Assembly: GCA_002707985.1 (NCBI GenBank)
Contig: PAOI01000022.1
Location: 1 to 64,000, forward strand
Source of the DNA: Sphingomonas sp.
Lineage (GTDB): Bacteria > Pseudomonadota > Alphaproteobacteria > Sphingomonadales > Sphingomonadaceae
Direction: 5' to 3'
Length of the DNA: 64,000 nucleotides
Shown here: in pieces, positions 36,851 through 46,436 of the stretch
How positions within the stretch are numbered: position 1 is the stretch's first letter
How the letters are laid out: every line of letters starts with the position of its first letter
Notes under the pieces: model-generated
Databases searched by the model: none
Told to the model about the DNA's origin: nothing
The model's input: only the letters and a program-made list of their open reading frames with translations
Translations under genes and position numbers: made by a program

Positions 36851-38911
36851 GTGCATTCGATCCGCATTTCCACGCATTTCCTGGCGGTCATTGGCATGTT
36901 GCTGACGCCGCCCGCAACGGTGATGGCACAAACCGTGCCGGTTCAGGATGCCGCGGATATCGTGATCAACATGCGCGGCGTGGAAATCGCCGATGTCGCC
37001 GAACAGATTTCGCGGATCACCGGTCGGACCCTGATCCTCGATCCCGCCGTGAAAGGCGTGGTCACCGTCACGTCCGCCCAGCCGCTGACGCGAGAAGGCG
37101 TGTGGGAGCTGTTTCAGTCGGTGCTGCGCGCCAACGGCTTTGCGGCTGTGCGCTCAGGCCGTTCATGGCGGATCGTGCCGCAGGCGAGCGCCGTTCGCGA
37201 CGGCGGCACCCCGACCCGCAGCACTGCCGGGCAGGAACTGACGACGCGGATGATCCGCCTGTCGAACGTGCCCGCCGGGGAGGCTGCGCGGGTCGTCCGG
37301 CCGCTGGTCGCCAATTTCGGCAGCGTCGAACCGCTGACCAGTCCCAATGCCATCGTCGTTACCGACTATGCCGACAATGTGCGCCGCATCGAAGCCATCG
37401 TCCGCCAGCTCGACGGCGATGGCGGATCGAGTTTCGCCACGATCACTCTGCGCCATGGCAATGCGGCGCAAGTAGCTGAATCGCTGCAGAATGTGATGGG
37501 CGGCGGCAACGGAGAGCAGACGGTGGGCGCCACCCGGATTGCCGCCGACACGCGCAGCAACGTCGTGATCGTGCGCGGTACTCCCGCCGCTGTGGCGGAG
37601 GCACGCCGGATCGCCGCTTCGCTCGACGAACCCGGTGGCGCCACTCCGATAACCCGCGTTTTCCGCCTTTCCTATGCCGATGCCGAAAGCGTGACGGAAG
37701 TGCTGCGCGGCACGCTGGGAGTCGAATCCGAAGCGACCAATCCGGTGGCGCGCAGCCTGTCGGGCAATGGCTCGACACGGATCAGCCCGACGCGCGCGCT
37801 CTCCAACCTTACTTCGGCCGGCAGCGCCGATGCCAACGACATGGATGCCGCCTCGCAAGCCGCTTCCGGCCAGATTTCCGCGACGCGCGCCGAAACGCCC
37901 GCCGGCTTTTCAACGCCCGACGTGACCGTGCAGCCCGCGCCGGACATCAACGCCATCGTCGTGCGCGGGACACCCGCGATGATGGCCACTATCGAGGAAT
38001 TGCTGGCCGAGCTCGATGTGCGTCGCCCGCAGGTGCTGATCGAAGCGGCGATTGCCGAAATCACCGGCGACGATGCGGAATCGCTGGCGGTGCAGCTGGG
38101 CACGAGCGGCGCGGTGCTCGACGATATCGAGGGGGCGGGAACCTCATTCAGCACGCCCGGCCCGTCGCTGGGCACGATCCTGACGCTGCTGGGCGTGCCC
38201 GCCGGCCGCCTTTTGGGCGACGGCTTTAGCGGCAATGTGGCGATCGGCGACGATTTCTCGATCCTGGTTCAGGCACTGGCGACCTCGACGCGCGCCAATC
38301 TGCTTTCCACGCCGCAGATCACGGTGGTCGACAATGGCATGGGCGAATTCGTCGCGGCACAGGAAGTGCCGTTCGTAACCGGATCGATCCTGACCAGCGA
38401 TTCCGGCGCGACGCCGTATACCACGATCGAACGCAAGGATGTCGGCATCACATTGCGCGTGCTGCCCCGGATCAACGCGGGCGACACGATCCGGCTCGAC
38501 GTGACGCAGGAAGCCTCATCAATCTCTCCCGTACAACTGAGCAGCGCCTCCGACATCATCACCAACAAGCGATCGGTGACGACGACGGTGCTGGCCGACA
38601 ATGGCAGCACGATCGTGCTCGGCGGCCTGACGTCCGACAATTATCAGCAGGTGATTTCAGCGGTCCCCATCCTGGGCCAGATCCCGATCATCGGCGAGCT
38701 TTTTCGATCGCGACAGGAAAGCCACGACAAACGGACGCTGTTCATTTTCCTGAAGCCCACCATCTTGCGCACTGGCGAGGATGCTTTGGCAGCGGCGGCG
38801 GATCGCTATGCCCGGCTGCGCGCTGAAGAGCAGGAAAATCGGGAGCATCATTCGATGCTGCTGCGCCCGCCCGCCCCGCGGCTGACGGTCGAAATCGACG
38901 GGATTTACTGA
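36851..38911 (+). CDS. gspD: type II secretion secretin GspD
   Basis: 686 residues. Signal peptide (FLAVIGMLLTPPATVMAQ), N0 domain (INMRGVEIADVAEQISRITGRTLILDP), N1-N3 modules (IRLSNVPAGEAARVVRPLV; TITLRHGNAAQVAESLQNVM; VFRLSYADAESVTEVLRGTL) and the secretin pore domain (RPQVLIEAAIAEI, EVPFVTGSI, VGITLRVLPRI, IPIIGELFRS). The end RTLFIFLKPTIL is typical, and a short tail follows. GTG start at 36851; the ATG at residue 17 would shorten the signal peptide. Its stop overlaps the convergent gspC-like gene by 7 bp. Confidence 0.97.
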   Translation: MHSIRISTHFLAVIGMLLTPPATVMAQTVPVQDAADIVINMRGVEIADVAEQISRITGRTLILDPAVKGVVTVTSAQPLTREGVWELFQSVLRANGFAAVRSGRSWRIVPQASAVRDGGTPTRSTAGQELTTRMIRLSNVPAGEAARVVRPLVANFGSVEPLTSPNAIVVTDYADNVRRIEAIVRQLDGDGGSSFATITLRHGNAAQVAESLQNVMGGGNGEQTVGATRIAADTRSNVVIVRGTPAAVAEARRIAASLDEPGGATPITRVFRLSYADAESVTEVLRGTLGVESEATNPVARSLSGNGSTRISPTRALSNLTSAGSADANDMDAASQAASGQISATRAETPAGFSTPDVTVQPAPDINAIVVRGTPAMMATIEELLAELDVRRPQVLIEAAIAEITGDDAESLAVQLGTSGAVLDDIEGAGTSFSTPGPSLGTILTLLGVPAGRLLGDGFSGNVAIGDDFSILVQALATSTRANLLSTPQITVVDNGMGEFVAAQEVPFVTGSILTSDSGATPYTTIERKDVGITLRVLPRINAGDTIRLDVTQEASSISPVQLSSASDIITNKRSVTTTVLADNGSTIVLGGLTSDNYQQVISAVPILGQIPIIGELFRSRQESHDKRTLFIFLKPTILRTGEDALAAAADRYARLRAEEQENREHHSMLLRPPAPRLTVEIDGIY

Positions 38912-39348
38912 GGCGGGTCTTCGGCTTGCGATACGTCGTCAGTGGCGATCGCGACGCGAATCTGCCGCCCGCCGCGTGTGAACGATGCCGCATCGATCGC
39001 GAGCGCGTCGAGCCGCCAGCCATCGACGCTTTCGCCAATCCCTATCGTACGGCTCGATCCGTCGGCCAGCCGCACCAGCGCGACCGCCCCATCGCCCAAC
39101 CGTCCGACAATGCCGATCAGATCGGGCGCGTCGGCAGGAAGCGCGTCATCCCCCGCCGCCTGCACGAACAGGCGCCGCGAATAAGCGGTGGCGATCGCGG
39201 GCGGAGGTTCGATCGCCAGCGGGCCAGTCGGCGCCGGGTCGGCGCTCGTCGGCACAGCGCGGCCGCCGGCAAGCATAAACGGCGCGGCGAAGGCCAACAG
39301 GATTACGCACGCCAGCGCGAACAGCAGGCGGCGTTCGATCACTGCCAT
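38905..39348 (-). CDS. second GspC/PilP-like inner-membrane protein
   Basis: 147 residues. One N-terminal span (RRLLFALACVILLAFAAPFML), a Pro-rich linker, then a compact periplasmic module (DLIGIVGRLGDGAVALVRLADGSSRTIGIGESVDGWRLDAL), which is the HR/PilP-like beta domain found in GspC and PilP that docks on a secretin. There is no PDZ domain. ATG 39348 starts within the previous gene (10-bp overlap). Third gene of a minus-strand trio convergent with gspD. The fold assignment rests on pattern and context. Confidence 0.65.
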   Translation of the reverse strand: MAVIERRLLFALACVILLAFAAPFMLAGGRAVPTSADPAPTGPLAIEPPPAIATAYSRRLFVQAAGDDALPADAPDLIGIVGRLGDGAVALVRLADGSSRTIGIGESVDGWRLDALAIDAASFTRGGRQIRVAIATDDVSQAEDPPQ

Positions 39349-39806
39349 GGCGTCACCGCAATGCCGCTCATGCGCACGCCTCCTCCCTCGCCCTGCGCGA
39401 ATTGCCATTGGCGCAAGCGGACCAGCGGCGGGTCGCGACCAATCGTGTCGGCAAAGGCAATCACCGACTTTTCGGGACCGGAAATGCGAAATGCGACCGC
39501 GGCAAGCCCTTGCGGCGCGCGGCGCAGTTCCAGCATCTCGACCAGCAGGCCGCCAGAGGTGGCGACCGAACGGATCCGGTTCGACAGCGCCCGCGACGCC
39601 GCCGTCGCATCGCCCTGCGTCGCGCGCCATGTCGCTTGTACCAGCGGCTGCGCTGCGCGTTCGGGGCGCGCAGCCTGCGAGACCAGCTGAGCATGTTCCG
39701 TGCGCGCGTCGGACAGACGGTCGAGCGATTGCAGCGCCTGCGGCAGGATCAGAGCCGCGCAAAGCAACCCGCCCGCCGCGCCAGCGCCAAGCCGCGATAT
39801 CCTCAT
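39339..39806 (-). CDS. second GspM/PilO-like protein (T2SSM_b type)
   Basis: 155 residues. One N-terminal hydrophobic helix (RLGAGAAGGLLCAALILPQALQ), a short coiled stretch, then a ferredoxin-like periplasmic domain (VATSGGLLVEMLELRRAPQGLAAVAFRISGPEKSVIAFADTIG) as in GspM subtype b and PilO. Overlaps the upstream gene by ATGA and the downstream gene by 10 bp, so the trio is a single translation unit. Confidence 0.68.
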   Translation of the reverse strand: MRISRLGAGAAGGLLCAALILPQALQSLDRLSDARTEHAQLVSQAARPERAAQPLVQATWRATQGDATAASRALSNRIRSVATSGGLLVEMLELRRAPQGLAAVAFRISGPEKSVIAFADTIGRDPPLVRLRQWQFAQGEGGGVRMSGIAVTPWQ

Positions 39807-40339
39807 CGCAGCGGCCCGGAGAACGTCACGATCATAGTTCCATCGCCGCGCGTCTGACCGGTGACACGCAGCGCTTCGAATATCGTCTCATGGCGCAGTG
39901 CCGCACGCAGTCGATCGGGATCGGGGGCATTTGCTTCGATCTCGATCAAACCCTGCGCCGTCATCCCCACGCGCACCAAGCCAGCATCGGTCGGCAGCGC
40001 CCGCGCCAGCGCCTCCAGCACCGATCCCGGCACCGGGCGGGCAACCATATTCGCCATATCTTCACGCGCCACACGGTCGCGTTTCTCGCTGGAAAATCGC
40101 GGGGCAAGCAATGCGCGCAATTTCGCATTCTGCGCTTCGACGGACGCAGCCGACAGCGAAGCGCTGATCCAGAGCGCCAATGGTCCCGCCGCAATAAGCA
40201 GCCCGGCCAATGCAGCGACGCGCCAGCCATGCGGAGGTCTCGCTTCGGAGCGCGTTTCCCGCGCACGGAGCCCGGCGAGCAGTTGGCTCACCAGGCTTTC
40301 GCGCCGGGGCGCGGGTTCGGAATCGGGCCAGAGCTCCAT
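39803..40339 (-). CDS. second GspL/PilN-like protein
   Basis: 178 residues. Short cytosolic N-terminus, a membrane helix at about 45-67 (VAALAGLLIAAGPLALWISASL), a coiled segment and a periplasmic ferredoxin-like domain (PGSVLEALARALPTDAGLVRVGMTAQG and LRAALRHETIFEALRVTGQ). This is the layout of PilN or of GspL without its actin-like cytosolic half. First gene of the trio. A complete gspL also exists in the locus, so the role is additional, not replacement. Confidence 0.65.
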   Translation of the reverse strand: MELWPDSEPAPRRESLVSQLLAGLRARETRSEARPPHGWRVAALAGLLIAAGPLALWISASLSAASVEAQNAKLRALLAPRFSSEKRDRVAREDMANMVARPVPGSVLEALARALPTDAGLVRVGMTAQGLIEIEANAPDPDRLRAALRHETIFEALRVTGQTRGDGTMIVTFSGPLR

Positions 40340-40382
40340 GCAGCGGCGCTTAGCCCAATTCCGGTCTCAGCGGTATCGCGAC

Positions 40383-40745
40383 CTAGTTGTTGCGGCTGAC
40401 AGTATAGGCCGTCCCGTCGGCAGTGAAGGACACGAGATGCTGTGTCCCGTCGGTGCAGGTCGCGCGCCAGGTCGGAAGCCCGTCGCGATCCGAAACGCGT
40501 TCGGATTCGGTCACGCCCTGGCATTGCAATCCGGCGTCGATCAGCGCACGGACAAGCACGACATTGCGCGTATTGTCGTTCATTTCAATAATCGCGGATT
40601 GCACATTGGTCGCCATGCCATTGTCGATCGCATCGTTGGCCACCACAGCGTTTTCGGACGGCAGGGTGTTGGTTTCCGGCGATTCCCCGCAGCCTCCAAG
40701 CGTCAGTGCAGCGGCGGCGGTGGCGGCGAATATCCAGCGTCTCAT
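40383..40745 (-). CDS. small lipoprotein
   Basis: 120 residues with a lipoprotein signal MRRWIFAATAAAALTLGGC, Cys at 19 in an LGGC lipobox. The residue after Cys is Gly, not Asp, so sorting to the outer membrane is likely. The mature part has two further Cys (QCQG, ATC) and no recognised family. Start at 40745 fits the signal; the ORF-track start adds 13 residues. Confidence 0.75.
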   Translation of the reverse strand: MRRWIFAATAAAALTLGGCGESPETNTLPSENAVVANDAIDNGMATNVQSAIIEMNDNTRNVVLVRALIDAGLQCQGVTESERVSDRDGLPTWRATCTDGTQHLVSFTADGTAYTVSRNN

Positions 40746-40805
40746 GTCTTCACTCCCAAATAGCCGCATGCGCATAAGCACCATGCGGCGCGACTCCTAA
40801 CCTGC

Positions 40806-42116
40806 TCAACGGCGATAGGCGTTCGGAAGTTGCCCGTCTGGCGGAGTCAGATACCGGTCACGCAGCAATTGCTGGCGCGTTTCCAGCGGCTGGGCGACGC
40901 CATCGATATAGACGGCAACGGCCGTGCTGCCGATTTCCAACGGATCGCCGTCCCAGATCACGACATCGCCCTGACGCCCCGGTTGCAGCGAACCGAACCG
41001 GTCACCCATACCCAGCGCTTCAGCAGGGCCCGAGCTGATCGCGGCAAAGGCATGGCCCCAGTCGAGCCCGGTGGCACCCGGCACACGCGAGAGGCCGACC
41101 AGATTGCCGGCATATTGCTTTACCCAGCGCGCCTGATGACTCTCGTCATTATTGATCGTGCCGATCGCGACGGTAACGCCTGCCGCCTGCATCCGGCCGA
41201 TGTTCGACTGTGTCGAGGCGAGGCTTTCGAACGAGGAAGGAAGATCGGCCAACGGCTTGGCGATCACCGGCACGCCTGCTGCCGCGATCTGCGGTGCGAC
41301 GGTCCAGCCCTCGGTCGCGCCGACCAGCACGAGTTTCAGACGTGGGAACTCCTCGCGCAGACCCAGGATCACCAGAATGTCGGATCCTCGCTCGACATGG
41401 ACCATCAACGGCACCTTGCCCTGAACCACCGGCACCAGCGCGGCGGCATCGAGCCGGGTCAGGAAGGCGTCGGGCCCGCGATCGGCAAAGCTTGCCGGAT
41501 TGCGCGCATAATCCTGCGCCTCCATCAGCGCGTTGCGCAAAAAGGCATAGGCCGCAGGACGGCTGCCGCCCGCTTCACGCGACCCGGCCTCGCCATATTC
41601 CATGAACTGGAAAGCGCGCGGCACGGTGACGGCATCCATATCGGCGCCGAGATCGATGATCGCTCCCTGCCCCGCGAACATGCTGCTGCCGGTATCGGGA
41701 GCGACGACGGCGCGCGTGATCCCCTCGGCACGGTTGAGCGCGAGCGACGAAGTGCGCGGATTGACCGCAGGCGTCACGTCGATCGCTGCGTGGAACGGCG
41801 AATCCCCGGCCGCAGCGTCGTTGGTCTGACTGACCCCTGAGATTTCGACGATGCCCAGCCGCGTGAAGCCGGCGAAGATGCCCGGCGTCACCCATTTGCC
41901 GCCGGCGTCGATGGTTTCCATACCCGCGGGCACGGCAACCCCCTGCCCCGCAGCGACCACGCGACCGCCGCGAACGATGACGGTGCCGCCCTCGATGGGG
42001 CCGTCACCCGTCCCGATCACCAGCTTTGCGTTGACGATCGCCACATCCTGCGCTGCAGCGGGAGCGAGCGGCGCGGCGGCGATGGCCGCGGCCGCGAAAA
42101 GAAGACGCCGGATCAA
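40806..42116 (-). CDS. exported amidohydrolase-like protein lacking the HxH metal site
   Basis: 436 residues with a Sec signal (RRLLFAAAAIAAAPLAPAAAQ). The fold is amidohydrolase: composite beta domain (VAIVNAKLVIGTGDGPIEGGTVIVRGGRVVAAG), then VTPGIFAGFTRLGIVEIS where active members have a DxHxH motif; here no His remains. The C-terminal return GMGDRFGSLQPGRQGDVVIWDGDPLE is intact. The TTG start overlaps the upstream amidohydrolase stop (TTGA). Probably a partner or non-hydrolytic subunit for that enzyme rather than an independent metalloenzyme. Confidence 0.82.
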   Translation of the reverse strand: MIRRLLFAAAAIAAAPLAPAAAQDVAIVNAKLVIGTGDGPIEGGTVIVRGGRVVAAGQGVAVPAGMETIDAGGKWVTPGIFAGFTRLGIVEISGVSQTNDAAAGDSPFHAAIDVTPAVNPRTSSLALNRAEGITRAVVAPDTGSSMFAGQGAIIDLGADMDAVTVPRAFQFMEYGEAGSREAGGSRPAAYAFLRNALMEAQDYARNPASFADRGPDAFLTRLDAAALVPVVQGKVPLMVHVERGSDILVILGLREEFPRLKLVLVGATEGWTVAPQIAAAGVPVIAKPLADLPSSFESLASTQSNIGRMQAAGVTVAIGTINNDESHQARWVKQYAGNLVGLSRVPGATGLDWGHAFAAISSGPAEALGMGDRFGSLQPGRQGDVVIWDGDPLEIGSTAVAVYIDGVAQPLETRQQLLRDRYLTPPDGQLPNAYRR

Positions 42117-43537
42117 TTGAAATTCCCCCCGCCCGGCTGGCCGAGCTCGAAATCGGACACCGGCCTGCGGCTCGGGTCGTTCATGTCATACATCAGCGCG
42201 CCGTCGATCCAGACGCGTTCGGGCCGCGTGTAAACACTGAACGGATTGCCGTTCCACAGCACGATGTCGGCCATCTTTCCGGGCTTCAGGCTGCCGGTCT
42301 TGTCGGCAATGCCCAGCACGCGCGCCGGATTGATCGCCGCCCAGGTCCAGGCCTGTTCCTCGGAAATATCGATACCCGCACGCCTGCCGGCAGCGCGCGC
42401 CTTGGCGACTTCCTGATTGAGGCGCTGGATGCCGTTTTCGTCGTCGGAATGAATGAGCGCGCACGCGCCCTGATTTTCCAGGATCGCCAGATTGGCGTCG
42501 GTTTCGTCATAGGCTTCCATCTTGAAGCCCCACCAGTCCGCCCAGACGGCGGCGCACGTGTCGTTTTCCTTGAGGAGATCGGCGATCTTATATGCTTCCA
42601 CCGCATGGTGAAACGCGGTCACATGATATCCGAATTCCTTCGCCATATCCATGACCACGGCCATTTCATCGGCGCGATAACAATGGTTCTGGACCAGGAT
42701 TTCGCCGTCGAGCACGCCGCGCAGCGTATCCATGGCAATATCGCGTCCGGGCGGGCTTTCGCCGCCTTCGCGCTCATATTTATCCCATTTGCGATCATAT
42801 TCCTGCGCGCGTGCCCAGGTTTCGCGATCGACCGCGATATTGCCCATCCGCGTCGAAGGCATCCGCCCGCGGCTGCCATAGACGCGCTTGGGGTTTTCGC
42901 CGCACGCCATTTTCAGGCCATAGGGAGCGCCGGGGAACTTCATCCCCTGCACCGTGCGGGCATAGACATTCTTTACCGTGACCGAACGCCCGCCCATCAA
43001 ATTGGCGGAGCCGGGCAGAATCTGAAGCGTGGTGACCCCGCCATTGACCAGCGCGCGGGCAAAACCCGGATCCTGTGGCCACACGCTATGCTCGGCCCAG
43101 ACTTCGGGCGTGGTCGGGCTGGTCGCTTCATTGCCGTCGGAAAGCGCTGCCACCGATGGCGAGGGATAATCGCCCAGATGGCTGTGCACATCGATGACGC
43201 CGGGCGTAAGATATTTGCCCGTCCCGTCGATCACGGTCACGCCGGGTTCGGCGGCGATATCGGTGCCCACCGCCACGATCACGCCGTCACGAAACAGGAT
43301 CGACCCGTTCTCGATCCGGCCACCCTCGCCGTCGAAGATCGTCACGTTGGTCACCAGCGTGGGAGCGCCGGGATAGCGATGATAGGTGGAGGGATAGGGA
43401 TCGCGCGAATAGCGCTGCACATCCTTGGTCGATGAAGACGAAGCGTTCGTGCTGCCCGCACTCTGAGTTCCGCCACCGTCCGGCGTGCATGCCATCAGCG
43501 CGGCCGCCGCGCCGATCGCGATCGTCATTCGCAACAA
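42113..43537 (-). CDS. lipoprotein amidohydrolase
   Basis: About 474 residues. Lipoprotein-type signal ending AAALMAC. Active-site motifs of the amidohydrolase family are present: VIDVHSHLG (HxH), an NHC segment, VTAFHHAVEAYKIADLL and a HSDDENG Asp. Acts in the periplasm on an unidentified cyclic amide or dipeptide-like substrate. Start is uncertain: TTG 43537 lies 8 nt from GGGGAG, ATG 43528 is three codons further, and the ORF-track ATG at 43582 has no ribosome site and a non-signal N-terminus. Coupled to the HxH-less paralogue. Confidence 0.83.
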   Translation of the reverse strand: MLRMTIAIGAAAALMACTPDGGGTQSAGSTNASSSSTKDVQRYSRDPYPSTYHRYPGAPTLVTNVTIFDGEGGRIENGSILFRDGVIVAVGTDIAAEPGVTVIDGTGKYLTPGVIDVHSHLGDYPSPSVAALSDGNEATSPTTPEVWAEHSVWPQDPGFARALVNGGVTTLQILPGSANLMGGRSVTVKNVYARTVQGMKFPGAPYGLKMACGENPKRVYGSRGRMPSTRMGNIAVDRETWARAQEYDRKWDKYEREGGESPPGRDIAMDTLRGVLDGEILVQNHCYRADEMAVVMDMAKEFGYHVTAFHHAVEAYKIADLLKENDTCAAVWADWWGFKMEAYDETDANLAILENQGACALIHSDDENGIQRLNQEVAKARAAGRRAGIDISEEQAWTWAAINPARVLGIADKTGSLKPGKMADIVLWNGNPFSVYTRPERVWIDGALMYDMNDPSRRPVSDFELGQPGGGNFN

Positions 43538-43718
43538 GATCAGATCTCCCCACACGCCCCCGTCAGCGGGAGCCCCGGACATTGTCTCGCGCGTCAGCCC
43601 CGGAATGGCAAGCCATTGCGGAGAGGCAAGAAGGTTGCGCTACCGGACTTCACTTTCCGTTTCCCGAGCTGCCTTTTTTTGGCTAGGCTAAGGTAGCCAG
43701 GGTCAGGGGCCAAGAGGC

Positions 43719-46436
43719 GTGTCGACAAAAGACGTAATAACCAGAGAGAATAGCGAAGGCGGCACAGAATGGCCCGCCGGCGTGATAGCAACCCTGCTGT
43801 GCGCATTATTTGCGGTTTTCTGCAGCCTAATTTCCGTAATGGGGTGGATACTGCATTTTCCCTGGGTTGACGAATGGACCCGCCACTATCTCACGATACG
43901 TCCCTTAACTGCTCTGGGCTATTGCGCGCTGGGATCGGGCATCATGGCGCTCGTTTTCGGCCGTCATAGTGTCGCCTGCGGCTGCTGGATCGTCACCGCC
44001 TTCATCGCGTTGCTCTCGATCATTCAGGCCGCGATCGGCGGCGCCCCGGTATTCGGGCTGTTCGGAAACCTCGCTGCCGGTGCGGCTACGGGCCTGCCGC
44101 TGGAAAATCCGACTGCCTTGTTCGTTCTCCTTACACTCTCCGCATTCGCATCCTGTCGCGCCGCTCTGATCAAGAACGAAAACAGGGCCGTTTTCGCCAG
44201 TACGGCAATTGCCTTTTCGGTTATATCCATACCCTTGGCGCTCCTGTCTTCGCACAGGGCCGGAGAACAAGGATTGTTCGCCAATTCGATCCCCGGATCA
44301 TTGTCTGCGCTGGCGATCGCTGCCGCACTGATAATCTGGAATTGTCGCCTGACGCTGATTGAAGGTCGGGCGGAACCCGATCCGTCCTGGCGGATGGCCC
44401 GCGTGCTTCTGCCGGTCATGCTGCTTTTGCCTGGACTGCCGTCGCTGATCGAAGTGCTGCTGGAGGACCGCTCGCTGCTCTCCCCCGCATCGCGCGAACT
44501 GACGGTAGTTATCGGCAATATCCTCATCATCGCCGGTTTCTCGATATGGGCACTGCGGCGCGTCGGGACGGACCATGAGCGGATGGCCGATCTCAACCGA
44601 ACACTCGATTATGCGTCTATCGTCACCGTCGATCAGGAAGGCATTATCCGGCACTGGCCGAGAGGATGCGAACAATTTTACGGATGGTCGGCCGCCGAAG
44701 CGGTAGGCAAAAACAAATATGAGCTGCTCCAGTCGCGATGCCAGTCGCATTGGTCATCCGGCCTTCCTCAGCGGCCGCCATCGGATACCCAGGAACTGGT
44801 CGAGGTTCGCAAAGACGGGACCGAAGTTTCGGTGGTCGAACATCTCAACCATTTCTCGGGTCAAAACGGGGATTTGCGTCAGGTTTTGACCATGATCGAC
44901 GTATCCCCCACCGCAGAAGCGGTTCGGGCGCTCCAGGTGAGCGAGGAGCGGCTCGCTGCTGCGACCGCAGCGCATCAGCTCGGCGTGGTGGATTTCAACG
45001 TTACCACCGGAATGTTCGAGTGGTCCCCGGGGGCGGAAAGCCGCCTGGGTCTGAAGCCGGGAAGCGTTCGCGACTTCGAAAGCTGGCTGACCATGGTCGA
45101 TGCGGAGGACGCCGCACACTTTATCGAAACATTGCGACATGTGATGGACGAGCAGGCGGAGTATTTCAATTATCGCTACCGCTTTCTTCCGCCCGATGGC
45201 CCTCCGCGCTCGATCGAAGGGTCGGCGCGCGCCTATTACGATGCCGACGGCATGCTTGTCCGGATCGTTGGCGTCATACTCGATGTGACCCAGCGCGCAG
45301 AAAGCGAGGAAGCGCTGCGCGCAAGCGAGGCGCAGCTACGATCGATCTTTGACACGGTCCCGGATCCGATGGTCGTGCTCGACGCGAAGGGCAAGATCGA
45401 GCGGTTCAGCTCGGCCGCCGAAAAACTATGGGGCTATTCGAGCAGAGAGGTTATCGGAAAACATATATCGCTCCTGATTCCGTCGGCGACCTGGGACGAG
45501 GCCGAAGAAGCAGGCGAACAACCCTATCTCCTCCGCCGGGCGAACAATTTCGTCGATCGCGCGGTCACCCTCACAGCGAAGGCGTCTTCGGGTCGGCTCA
45601 TCCCGGTGGAAGCCCGGACCAGTGCGGCAAAAGCGGGCGGTCAGACGCTTTTCACTGTCTTCTATCGCGATCTGAGCGAACAGTTGGCAAACAAGGAACG
45701 GATGAGCGACCTCAACGCCGAGCTGGCGCATGTGTCGCGCCAGAGCGCCATGAGCGAGTTGGCGGCCGATCTTGCCCATGAACTCAATCAACCGCTCAGT
45801 GCCGCGGCCAATTTCCTCGCCGCAGCCCGAATGCTGATCGACAGCGACGGCGAAGCCGAGCGTGTCAGCGACCTGCTGCGCATGGGCGCAGAGCAGACCC
45901 AGCGTGCCGGACTCATCATTCGCCGGCTGCGCGAGTTCCTGGCCAAGGGCGAAGTTGAGATGCGCGCCGAAGCGCTCGAGCCGACATTGCGGGAAGCGGC
46001 GGAACTGGTCCTGCTCGGCACCGGGCAGTTCGACATTCAGGTGACCTATGACCTCGACCCTGCAGCACGGCTGGTATTTGCAGACCGGATTCAAATTCAG
46101 CAGGTGGTTGTCAATTTGTTGCGCAATGCGATGGAAGCCTTGCGCACTTCGCGCAACGACAGCCGACAGATAGAAATAGCGTCGCGCAAGCTGGACGACG
46201 AACAGGTCGAAATATCCGTATCCGATAATGGTCCCGGCATTCCCGACGCATTGTTGACGCAACTTTACGCGCGATTCACTTCTACAAAGGATGGTTCCGG
46301 AATGGGGATTGGACTTTCGATCAGTAAGCGTATCATCGAAGCACATGGTGGAACATTAGGCGCCGAGAACAGGCCGGGGGGCGGAGCGAAATTCTGCTTC
46401 ACCCTACCCACCGTGGGAGAGGTGGAGGAAGTATGA
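43719..46436 (+). CDS. FixL-type membrane sensor histidine kinase with PAS domains
   Basis: 905 residues. The N-terminal half holds about eight hydrophobic segments, an integral-membrane sensor region (residues about 20-285). Then come three PAS-like domains (LDYASIVTVDQEGIIRHW; HQLGVVDFNVTTGMFEWSP; FDTVPDPMVVLDAKGKIERF), HisKA with phospho-His in DLAHELNQPLSAAANFL, and HATPase (QVVVNLLRNAMEAL, VSDNGPGIP, GMGIGLSISKRIIEAHGG). The HELNQPL box is the FixL-type HisKA form. Whether any PAS carries heme cannot be read here. GTG start at 43719 after AAGAGGC. Overlaps the response-regulator start by ATGA. Confidence 0.9.
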   Translation: MSTKDVITRENSEGGTEWPAGVIATLLCALFAVFCSLISVMGWILHFPWVDEWTRHYLTIRPLTALGYCALGSGIMALVFGRHSVACGCWIVTAFIALLSIIQAAIGGAPVFGLFGNLAAGAATGLPLENPTALFVLLTLSAFASCRAALIKNENRAVFASTAIAFSVISIPLALLSSHRAGEQGLFANSIPGSLSALAIAAALIIWNCRLTLIEGRAEPDPSWRMARVLLPVMLLLPGLPSLIEVLLEDRSLLSPASRELTVVIGNILIIAGFSIWALRRVGTDHERMADLNRTLDYASIVTVDQEGIIRHWPRGCEQFYGWSAAEAVGKNKYELLQSRCQSHWSSGLPQRPPSDTQELVEVRKDGTEVSVVEHLNHFSGQNGDLRQVLTMIDVSPTAEAVRALQVSEERLAAATAAHQLGVVDFNVTTGMFEWSPGAESRLGLKPGSVRDFESWLTMVDAEDAAHFIETLRHVMDEQAEYFNYRYRFLPPDGPPRSIEGSARAYYDADGMLVRIVGVILDVTQRAESEEALRASEAQLRSIFDTVPDPMVVLDAKGKIERFSSAAEKLWGYSSREVIGKHISLLIPSATWDEAEEAGEQPYLLRRANNFVDRAVTLTAKASSGRLIPVEARTSAAKAGGQTLFTVFYRDLSEQLANKERMSDLNAELAHVSRQSAMSELAADLAHELNQPLSAAANFLAAARMLIDSDGEAERVSDLLRMGAEQTQRAGLIIRRLREFLAKGEVEMRAEALEPTLREAAELVLLGTGQFDIQVTYDLDPAARLVFADRIQIQQVVVNLLRNAMEALRTSRNDSRQIEIASRKLDDEQVEISVSDNGPGIPDALLTQLYARFTSTKDGSGMGIGLSISKRIIEAHGGTLGAENRPGGGAKFCFTLPTVGEVEEV

